In this document: piece by piece, positions 57,716 through 64,000 of the stretch
Numbering within the stretch: the stretch's first letter is position 1
How the letters are laid out: each line of letters opens with the position of its first letter
NCBI GenBank assembly: GCA_947501115.1
Contig: CANMVX010000003.1
Coordinates: 79,136-143,135, forward strand
Reading direction: 5' to 3'
DNA from: Haliscomenobacteraceae bacterium
GTDB lineage: Bacteria > Bacteroidota > Bacteroidia > Chitinophagales > Saprospiraceae
Length of the DNA stretch: 64,000 bases
Program-made: the position numbers and the translations under genes
Notes under the pieces: generated by a model
The model's input: the letters and a program-made list of their open reading frames with translations, nothing else
Database searches by the model: none
Told to the model about the DNA's origin: nothing

Positions 57716-57855
57716 TTATTCGTAGATATTCTATCGCATAAACTGTCAGGGGCATAGCCCCGCTATCTTCGTAACACTCCGCCGTAGGGTAAAAATCAAA
57801 GGGTGCAAAATCAGAAAATAGGATACAAAATAAGAATCCAAGGGTATAAAATAAT
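57716..57855 (+). repeat. Repeat R1, copy C
   Basis: It has the same head with hairpin GGGGC-ATA-GCCCC; the A-rich tail continues beyond the unit with equivalent T positions 57796, 57811, 57831, 57852 and 57876, again about two helical turns apart. Confidence 0.85.
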
Positions 57856-58009
57856 AATAACCTAGAGACCTAAAATAATAATAGGAACATTAAGGCACAT
57901 TTAGCAAACAAACTATCATTGTCACAGAAAAATTAAAAACATCGAGTAGTTCTTTAAAACCAATTTAGCCTTTCGTTGGCAAGCATTTTATAACCTTTAA
58001 AAAGCAAAC

Positions 58010-58852
58010 ATGAAAAAATTATTTATTGTATCTATTAGCCTAATCACTTTAGGTAACCTAAACGGTCAGGTGGAACAACAAAGTTTACCAACGTCTGAGG
58101 AGATTAGTAACAGACGTACCAGTTTTAATCTGGATGAAATTAAAGTACGCTGGAAGAAAGCGGCATTGGAGAATTGTACTGGGGCTCCATGTGCAGGTGG
58201 TGGCTCTTTCACCTGTGGAACAAGCACGGTTGCAGATATTGACGGCAATACCTATAATACGGTTTTAATAGGTACGCAGTGTTGGACAAAAAGCAACTTA
58301 AAAGTTACAAAGTACAATGATGGCACTGCGATTCCTTTGGATGCCTCCGGGACCGCGACTGGTAATGGTACTGGTGAAACATGGAGTGCTCGAGCCACGT
58401 CATTAACAGCAGCCTATTCCATTTTGAGTAATGAACCGAGCAACGGAACTAATGCCACAACCTATGGATTTTTGTATAATTGGTTTGCTGTTACAGATCC
58501 AAAGAAAATCTGCCCTGCAGGCTGGCATGTTCCTTCAGATGCTGAGTTTACTGCCTTAGGATCATATGCAAGTCCTGATCCAGGAGATAAGCTTAAATCG
58601 ACATCTTCCCTATGGGGGACCACAACTAAAACTGATAACTTTGGCTTCTCTGCTTTGCCGGGGCGGAAACGAGAATTTAATGGAGAGTATAAATTAGGCA
58701 CAACGGACCGATATGCTTACTTTTGGACAAAAACACCAGATAGTGCAATCTCTGACGCAATTCAATACGCCATTTATTATAGCACTAATACTTTGGATCG
58801 TTATAGCTCAGGTAAAGAAGAAGGCAGCTCTGTTCGTTGCCTCAAAGATTGA
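58010..58852 (+). CDS. Exported FISUMP-domain protein, paralogue 2
   Basis: The 280-residue protein has a signal peptide (MKKLFIVSISLITLGNLNGQ), then the same VEQQSLPTSEEISNRRTSFN linker and IKVRWKKAALENCTG segment as its neighbour, and a FISUMP domain (GTQCWTKSNLKVTKYNDGT, YNWFAV, CPAGWHVPSDAEF, GFSALPGRKR, VRCLKD). Identity is near complete through YNDGT and then drops, leaving a different second half. It probably has the same location as paralogue 1 with a different ligand. Confidence 0.9.
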   Translation: MKKLFIVSISLITLGNLNGQVEQQSLPTSEEISNRRTSFNLDEIKVRWKKAALENCTGAPCAGGGSFTCGTSTVADIDGNTYNTVLIGTQCWTKSNLKVTKYNDGTAIPLDASGTATGNGTGETWSARATSLTAAYSILSNEPSNGTNATTYGFLYNWFAVTDPKKICPAGWHVPSDAEFTALGSYASPDPGDKLKSTSSLWGTTTKTDNFGFSALPGRKREFNGEYKLGTTDRYAYFWTKTPDSAISDAIQYAIYYSTNTLDRYSSGKEEGSSVRCLKD

Positions 58853-58948
58853 TTTTCTATCTAAAAAAAACCGCTGATAAATCAAAAGTAGGTTGTTATT
58901 TTTAGGATGCTTAAAATTGAATAATTTATTTATACCTATTAGATTCAG

Positions 58949-58977
58949 GGTTAGTCTGCAAAGGCTAACCTTTTTTT
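58949..58977 (+). terminator. Intrinsic terminator after FISUMP paralogue 2
   Basis: GGTTAG (58949-58954) pairs with CTAACC (58965-58970) and is followed by seven Ts, about 100 bp after the stop and before the regulator gene. Confidence 0.85.
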
Positions 58978-59109
58978 ATTCCAATGTTCCTTCTAATAGT
59001 ATCATAATGAATTTAATACAAAACCTAAATATTATAATTTAGGATTAAAAAAATTAAAATTATATATATATATTTACTACCTATTTAAAATGGAGGTATA
59101 ATTAAGTTC

Positions 59110-60837
59110 ATGAAACTGGTTTTTTTAAAGTGTTTTATTACTGTATGTTTATTTTTTTCTATTAGTAAGCTAACAGGACAAGATACCGTTGTAATTAAAA
59201 CACTGACTTTTCCACATAATATTAGATCAATGGCTAATGACCAAAATGGTGATATTTTCATTGAATCATCAGTGGGTCTTTATCAGTTTGACGGTGAAAA
59301 ATATTGGTTGATTGATCCTAACTATGATAAAGGTGCCTTGATTTATGCCAATGGAAAATTATCATATTTTAAATCGATAAAAGATAATGTTGATTTTATT
59401 AATGAGGGAAATAAAAGCCTTCTTTGGTTACCTTTTATTCCTGAAAGTTCTTCCCGTAATTTCATTTATCATGCAAAAGGAAGAAACGGGAGACAATTTA
59501 TAGCCAGGGGCAACCAAATTTATGAAATCACCATAAAAAATAAATTTAAGATTGAATTGAAAGGTCAATCAACAAGAGCTATTATGCTTGTTGAAAAAGA
59601 TTTATATGTAGTTTCTTATAGTGGGATATTCAAAAATGGGGTTAGAATATTGCCAAATATATATAATGCAGAGGGAATGCTTCATGATATTAGTAATCAT
59701 TCTATGTATTTTTCATCAGATAAAAATATAATTAATTTAAATTTGGATAATAACAAAGTGGTCATTGAAAATTATTTCAATGAAATTGGTGAACCAAATT
59801 ATATTTCAAAATTAATTAAGTATAAAAATAAAATCTATTTAGGTACTTCTAAAGGAATTGCCCAATTAAACCCCTTTTCCTTTTTGTCCAAAGAATTTTT
59901 AGTGCACGATATTTCGTTTATTGATGGTCTCCTGTATCTTTCAACAGATGATGGAATCTATATATTTGATGGAAAAAAAGTATGGAAATGTAATTTTTTA
60001 CCTGATTTAAACACCAATTTAGTTACTAAAATTGGTGTAAATTTTTGGGTTTTAACAAAAACTGGACTTTGGGTTTACAACACGGAGAATAAAAAACTGG
60101 AAGAAAAAATTCTTAATAAGGAAATAAAGTCATTAGAATGTTATGCTATACAAAAAGATAATAATGGTTATTATTGGGTAAGTACAGCAGCAGGTCTTTA
60201 TCGATTTGGAAATACATTTGAAAAAACGGAAGTTTTTTTTCCTGAAATTGAATTTAATAAACGTTCCATTTTATCCCATAATGGTATTTTTTATTTTGGC
60301 AGTGTTAATGGTATATTTTCTTTTGATCCTCTCGATTTCCCTGATCTTGTCATTAGTAATGGATTTATTGTGGATAATCTTTATATCATAGGATTTGCTT
60401 TATTTGTTATCATAGGAGTTCTAATTTATTTGCTAATAAAAAGAAAACAAAATTTTGGAGTTCGTGAAGAATCAAATGTATCAATAGATAAAAAGTTGAA
60501 CTATAGAGATAAGGATAAATTTCTTTTTGATTTGGGTACTTTTGTTTTAACAAATCTTTCCACTATAACTGTAGATGAACTCATTGAATATTCTGGAATG
60601 AGCAAAAAAGCATTTTATAAATATATCGATGAAAATTACAAGGCACTACCAAGTTTTATTATAAATAGTATAAAAATATTAAAGGCCAGGTCCTTGATGA
60701 AAGAAAATCCTGGCATTACCATGGAATCTTTGACAAAATTTACCGGCTATTCTGCCTCTCATCTATATTCAATATTGAAACAAGAAGACGAAAAACTCCC
60801 AAAGGAAATATCTATTTTATATAATTTAAAATATTGA
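59110..60837 (+). CDS. Membrane-spanning AraC-type regulator with propeller-like sensor, paralogue 1
   Basis: The 575-residue protein has a signal peptide (about 1-23, ending LTGQ), then about 390 residues of repeated short strands typical of a beta-propeller (IRSMANDQNGDIFIESSVGL, VHDISFIDGLLYLSTDDGIY, GYYWVSTAAGLYRF, GIFYFGSVNGIFSFDP), one membrane helix at about 422-444 (LYIIGFALFVIIGVLIYLLI), and a cytoplasmic AraC-type double helix-turn-helix at about 470-560 (ITVDELIEYSGMSKKAFYKYI, then FTGYSASHLYSIL). No histidine kinase or receiver domain is present, unlike hybrid two-component systems. A GGAGG at 59092-59096 lies 13 bp before the start. It probably senses an extracytoplasmic ligand and controls nearby genes; that is inference. 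Confidence 0.82.
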   Translation: MKLVFLKCFITVCLFFSISKLTGQDTVVIKTLTFPHNIRSMANDQNGDIFIESSVGLYQFDGEKYWLIDPNYDKGALIYANGKLSYFKSIKDNVDFINEGNKSLLWLPFIPESSSRNFIYHAKGRNGRQFIARGNQIYEITIKNKFKIELKGQSTRAIMLVEKDLYVVSYSGIFKNGVRILPNIYNAEGMLHDISNHSMYFSSDKNIINLNLDNNKVVIENYFNEIGEPNYISKLIKYKNKIYLGTSKGIAQLNPFSFLSKEFLVHDISFIDGLLYLSTDDGIYIFDGKKVWKCNFLPDLNTNLVTKIGVNFWVLTKTGLWVYNTENKKLEEKILNKEIKSLECYAIQKDNNGYYWVSTAAGLYRFGNTFEKTEVFFPEIEFNKRSILSHNGIFYFGSVNGIFSFDPLDFPDLVISNGFIVDNLYIIGFALFVIIGVLIYLLIKRKQNFGVREESNVSIDKKLNYRDKDKFLFDLGTFVLTNLSTITVDELIEYSGMSKKAFYKYIDENYKALPSFIINSIKILKARSLMKENPGITMESLTKFTGYSASHLYSILKQEDEKLPKEISILYNLKY

Positions 60838-61052
60838 TTTTGAATAGTTAGATCAAATAGCTGATAAAAGCTGCCTAACTTATGTTACTCAGTTGTTATG
60901 TATTAGCCAATAATTCTTAAATATAAATAATTTTATACAAAAAAAATAATGAAATTTTAATCTGCTGGGTGTGACGGTAAAAATAACATCGTTTACCATT
61001 GTCTTTACCTGTAGTTTATTGTAGTTTACAGTATAAATTTTATTAAAAAATC

Positions 61053-61060
61053 TAATTTTG
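61053..61060 (+). promoter_or_regulatory. Candidate -7 promoter element of regulator paralogue 2
   Basis: TAATTTTG matches the Bacteroidota -7 consensus TAnnTTTG 38 bp before the start codon. A good -33 TTTG is not seen at the expected distance, so the call is tentative in AT-rich DNA. Confidence 0.3.
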
Positions 61061-61098
61061 TATTTTATATATCTATTTTTGTAATAAGATTTAGAAAA

Positions 61099-62841
61099 AT
61101 GCCAAAATATTGTATGTCAAATAGCTTCCAACGTTGTTTTTTTTTGATTTTAGGTTATATTTCTTATTGTTTTAGATTAACGGGACAAGATACTTCAGTC
61201 ATTCAAACTATTATATTCCCACAAAGTATTAGATCAATGGCTAATGACCAAAACGGTCTTATTTTTATTGAAACATCGGTTGGTCTCTTTCAGTTTGATG
61301 GTGAAAAATCCAGATTGATTGATCCTAAATATAAAAAGGGTACGTTGGTTTTTAGGAATGGAAAGTTAACAAATCAACAAAGTTATTTAAATGCGAAGAT
61401 TGGCTTTGTTGGAGATGGAGAAAAAAATTTGATCTGGCTGCCATTTTTGCCTAAACAGTCATCCCATGTAATCTATCACGCAAAAGGAAAAAATGGCAGA
61501 CAATTTTTAGGGGTTGGAAACAATATTTATGAAGTTAGTATCAAAAATCAATTTAAAATTGATTTAAAGGGAATTTCTACCCGCAATATTTCTTGGATAG
61601 ACTCAAATTTATACGTAAATACTTATGATGGAATATTCAAAAATGGAGTCCAAATTTTACCAAATATCCCTTTTGCTGACGCAATACTTTATGACAAATT
61701 ATATAGTTCTGTTTATTTTTCTTTCAATAGGAGTATCCTTCAACTTAACCTCAATGATCAAAGCTACAGTATCAAGGATTATAGTTATGATATTGGAAAG
61801 GATAATTATATTTCAAAAATAATCAACTTTCAAGATAAATTATTTGTAGGAACCAGAAAAGGTTTAGCTCAACTTAATCCCTTTTCACAAGTCTCAAAGG
61901 ATTTAGATGTGAATGATATTACAATTATTGATAATGTAATGTATATTTCAACCCGAAAAGGGGCTTATCAATTTGATGGAAAAAAAATTAAGAAATGTGA
62001 ATTTTTTCCTGATGTTAATACTAATCTGGTCACTAAAATTGGCCTGTTTTTTTGGGTGTTAACACGTGATGGATTATTTAAATATGATACGAAATTTAAA
62101 TCGTTGGAGAAAATTATACTAAATGATAAATTACCTTCTTTAGAGTGTAATGCTATTCAAAAGGATAATAATGGTTTTTATTGGGTAAGCACCACTTCCG
62201 GCCTTTATAGGTTTCGTAATCTTAATGAACAGAAAGAAGTATATTTTCCTGAAATAGAATTTAATAAGCGTTCCAATTATAATCATGAAGGGATTTTTTA
62301 CTTTGGGAGTCTTAATGGTATTTATTCTTTTGATCCCCTCGATTTTCCAGATCTCAAAATAAACTATTTTTCTTTTCTTGCCAATTTAAAAGGTTTACCA
62401 TTAATTTTAATGCTATTGGTAATTTCTATCTTGATATTTATTGTTTACAAAAGGAAATCTATTTTTAAGTTACCTGCGGATTCAACTTTAGTCAATACAT
62501 TGAATTATTCGGAAAAAGATAAATTTCTTTTAGATTTAGGAACTTTTATTTTAAATAATCTTCATTCAGTTACGGTGGAAGAGTTAATAGATTATTCAGG
62601 AATGAACAAAAGAATATTCTATAAATACATAGAACAAAATTACAATGTTTTACCAAGTTATATAATCAATACTATAAAATTATTAAAAGCCAAATCTTTA
62701 AAAAGAGGAAATCCAGGTATTCCTATGGAAACAATAGCAAGACATGTTGGTTATTCCTTATCCCATCTCTATCTTGTATTAAAAGAAGAGGATAATGAAA
62801 TCCAACCTGAGCTTTCCATTTTATATGATTTAAAATATTGA
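61099..62841 (+). CDS. Membrane-spanning AraC-type regulator with propeller-like sensor, paralogue 2
   Basis: This 580-residue tandem paralogue of the preceding gene has the same order of parts: export signal ending RLTGQ, propeller-like repeats (SIRSMANDQNGLIFIETSVGL, GFYWVSTTSGLYRF, GIFYFGSLNGIYSFDPLDFP), a membrane helix (LPLILMLLVISILIFIVY) and an AraC-type end (VTVEELIDYSGMNKRIFYKYI, HVGYSLSHLYLVL). Conservation is high in the last 110 residues and in the propeller edges, lower between. ATG at residue 6 (61114) is an alternative start. Both genes are strongly AT-rich. Confidence 0.82.
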   Translation: MPKYCMSNSFQRCFFLILGYISYCFRLTGQDTSVIQTIIFPQSIRSMANDQNGLIFIETSVGLFQFDGEKSRLIDPKYKKGTLVFRNGKLTNQQSYLNAKIGFVGDGEKNLIWLPFLPKQSSHVIYHAKGKNGRQFLGVGNNIYEVSIKNQFKIDLKGISTRNISWIDSNLYVNTYDGIFKNGVQILPNIPFADAILYDKLYSSVYFSFNRSILQLNLNDQSYSIKDYSYDIGKDNYISKIINFQDKLFVGTRKGLAQLNPFSQVSKDLDVNDITIIDNVMYISTRKGAYQFDGKKIKKCEFFPDVNTNLVTKIGLFFWVLTRDGLFKYDTKFKSLEKIILNDKLPSLECNAIQKDNNGFYWVSTTSGLYRFRNLNEQKEVYFPEIEFNKRSNYNHEGIFYFGSLNGIYSFDPLDFPDLKINYFSFLANLKGLPLILMLLVISILIFIVYKRKSIFKLPADSTLVNTLNYSEKDKFLLDLGTFILNNLHSVTVEELIDYSGMNKRIFYKYIEQNYNVLPSYIINTIKLLKAKSLKRGNPGIPMETIARHVGYSLSHLYLVLKEEDNEIQPELSILYDLKY

Positions 62842-62888
62842 TTTTTATAGGTAAAGTTGGAAAGGCGAGTTTTGGAGTTCGAGCGTTG

Positions 62889-62938
62889 GGGTTTTTGACG
62901 CGGTGTACGCAGCGTTCGGGCGCAGTGTTTCGCGGAGT
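62889..62938 (+). repeat. Repeat R5, copy 3 (diverged)
   Basis: It matches the unit at 51099 with a few substitutions (GTGTACGCAGCGTTCGGGCG replacing GTGTAAGCAGCGTTTAGGCG) and shares the flanking GTTCGAGCGTTGG. Again it directly follows the 3' end of a plus-strand gene and is GC-rich within AT-rich DNA. Confidence 0.8.
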
Positions 62939-63013
62939 TTCTAGCGGGAGGTTTCGCGCGTATATGAAAAGGTAGGGAAGGAATAAGTATTTCCCTCCGT
63001 ACCTGTTTGGGTT

Positions 63014-63424
63014 TTAATATTCGATGACCCTGGGTAATTCTTTTGCTTGCGCAATCCATTTTTCAACCTCTGTAGCAGAAGGCGTTTTTCTTGTCAGATT
63101 TTTAGCTTCGTTTACCTCTTCCATTTTAGCAGTTAAATTGGCTGCATTTCTTTGAGCTAACTCTGGAACGGTGTCCACGCCAGCTACTTCCAATAGCTCA
63201 GCATACTCTTGTCCAACACCATTCAGGCGAAATAAATCGGCCATGTTAGCGAACTTTAGAATTTGCTTTTCAGAGATACCAGTCTCTTCAGCAAGAGATT
63301 GTCTTTGCTTTTTAGTTGCTGCATTTTCAAGCAATTTGTCAACGGTATTGATTCCCGCCGCTCTCAATTTTTCACCAAGAACGGGACCAATCCCCTCTAT
63401 TTCTTCTACTTTGTAAGTTGCCAT
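63014..63424 (-). CDS. DUF4332 helix-hairpin-helix protein
   Basis: This 136-residue soluble protein has two helix-hairpin-helix units: VEEIEGIGPVLGEKLRAAGI near the start and FRLNGVGQEYAELLEVAGV in the middle, the pattern of DUF4332. Such domains resemble those of DNA-binding proteins, but no activity is established. The ATG at 63424 gives the standard start. The gene is convergent with regulator paralogue 2. Confidence 0.88.
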   Translation of the reverse strand: MATYKVEEIEGIGPVLGEKLRAAGINTVDKLLENAATKKQRQSLAEETGISEKQILKFANMADLFRLNGVGQEYAELLEVAGVDTVPELAQRNAANLTAKMEEVNEAKNLTRKTPSATEVEKWIAQAKELPRVIEY

Positions 63425-63937
63425 GTTACTATGTTTTTAGTTATAAAAGTTCCTAACAAAAATAAAAAAAAATAGGAAGCTAACAAAATTTCCAACATTT
63501 GTATATTCATTAGAATGGTTAAATCATATATAAAGAGCAAATATTCCTGTCCATTTAGTTTACAAAAGGCTTATTTATCATTTTTCATATTTACCGCATT
63601 TTTCTTCCTATTTTTACTTCAACATTTCATGCCCTAATTTTACTTTATGAGGCGGTATTTTAGAAAATCTTTGCAAAATGTTATTTTAGGTGCTTTGAAT
63701 AAGCAGGATGATTCCTTCCTGGTGTCAAGTAGAAAATTTATTTCTCAAATGGGTTTGTTATCATCTGCTTACCTCATGAATCAACCTTTATTTCCACGAA
63801 CTTTTAATCCGGATTTCTTAACCCACATTGTGTAGAAACGCCAAATTTAGGTTTGAAAAAAAATATTTTCGTTAAATTTCAGACTATTTTAGGGTGAAAA
63901 CGGAGAGGTAAAATTCTTAAATCATTGATATTCATTA
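63425..63937. other. Sparse AT-rich region at the right end
   Basis: It should hold the promoter of the DUF4332 gene. A 62-codon plus frame (63647-63835) has no recognisable protein character. No repeat of the R1-R5 types is present. Confidence 0.5.
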
Positions 63938-64000
63938 TATTAATTTTTTATAAATCGGTTTGTAGTACACAGGGGAGTTGACTGGGTCGATGGAGTTACA
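63935..64000 (-). CDS. Possible 3' end of a minus-strand gene entering from the right
   Basis: From the right edge a minus-strand frame runs 21 codons to a TAA at 63935-63937, ending VYYKPIYKKLI. The peptide looks protein-like but is too short to identify or to be sure of. Confidence 0.25.
   Translation of the reverse strand, partial: CNSIDPVNSPVYYKPIYKKLI

Larger units (their letters stand above)
57306..58009. other. Repeat-bearing gap between the two FISUMP genes
   Basis: It contains a terminator at 57402, R2 copy 2, R4 copy c and R1 copy C with an extended A-rich tail. No gene is supported. Confidence 0.75.

Noticed and set aside
51035..58009. CRISPR array or integron attC array
   Set aside because: The repeats are of several types, unevenly spaced by hundreds to thousands of bases, with no regular spacers, no cas genes and no integron integrase; attC-type R'/R'' boxes were not recognised.
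63647..63835. 62-codon plus-strand open frame near the right end
   Set aside because: No recognisable motif, signal peptide or convincing start context; kept only as a note in the intergenic entry.

Overview
The window reads as a chromosome segment from a Bacteroidota bacterium, most likely in or near the Saprospiria/Chitinophagia group. The phylum call rests on a SusC/SusD pair, a GLPGLI protein with a TonB-type partner, an OmpA protein with thrombospondin type 3 repeats, FISUMP-domain secreted proteins, a Haem_bd-type CxxCH protein, a YfhO membrane protein and generally AT-rich DNA. The genus is an inference I cannot confirm. I saw no rRNA, tRNA, CRISPR array, transposase or integrase.

Positions 1-16,700 are mostly housekeeping genes on the minus strand: a YfhO protein cut by the left edge, the topoisomerase IV A subunit, a kinase/RapZ fusion, obg, adk, an NlpC/P60 peptidase, an omega-amidase-like hydrolase, rplY, prs and a polyprenyl diphosphate synthase. 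glyA is divergent from these, followed by an OmpA/TSP3 protein and a small HMA metal-binding protein. Positions 16,700-23,100 hold a FemAB/GNAT-like protein, a small secreted protein, a very structured intergenic element (18150-18241), a GLPGLI/TonB-receptor pair and a MATE exporter. Positions 23,200-30,400 are a catabolic operon: mannonate oxidoreductase, uxuA, kdgK, a hexuronate-type MFS carrier, an acyl-CoA (probably malonyl-CoA) synthetase and the malonate carrier madLM. Next come a stand-alone TonB-plug lipoprotein and a HigBA-like toxin-antitoxin pair lying between an intact gene and a decayed copy of that gene's 3' end. A GntP permease, an MFS sugar porter and a SusC/SusD system complete a carbohydrate-uptake block up to 40,300.

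Positions 40,500-51,000 carry a haem-binding protein, a complete ABC/HlyD/TolC export operon, an HGSNAT-like acyltransferase, a GH20 hexosaminidase and aceK. From 51,000 to 63,000 the character changes: intergenic DNA is long and full of interspersed repeats, many of them hairpins. Five repeat types are separable by eye (called R1-R5 below). Among them sit two paralogous AAA-ATPase/PD-(D/E)XK proteins, two FISUMP proteins with near-identical N-termini and divergent C-termini, and two tandem paralogues that join a signal peptide, a propeller-like extracytoplasmic region, one membrane helix and an AraC-type DNA-binding domain without kinase or receiver domains. The FISUMP pair, the phased 21-22 bp direct repeats upstream of the first of them, and the membrane AraC pair are the best candidate here for an undescribed system; the functional link is inference. 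The window ends with a DUF4332 helix-hairpin-helix protein and sparse AT-rich DNA.
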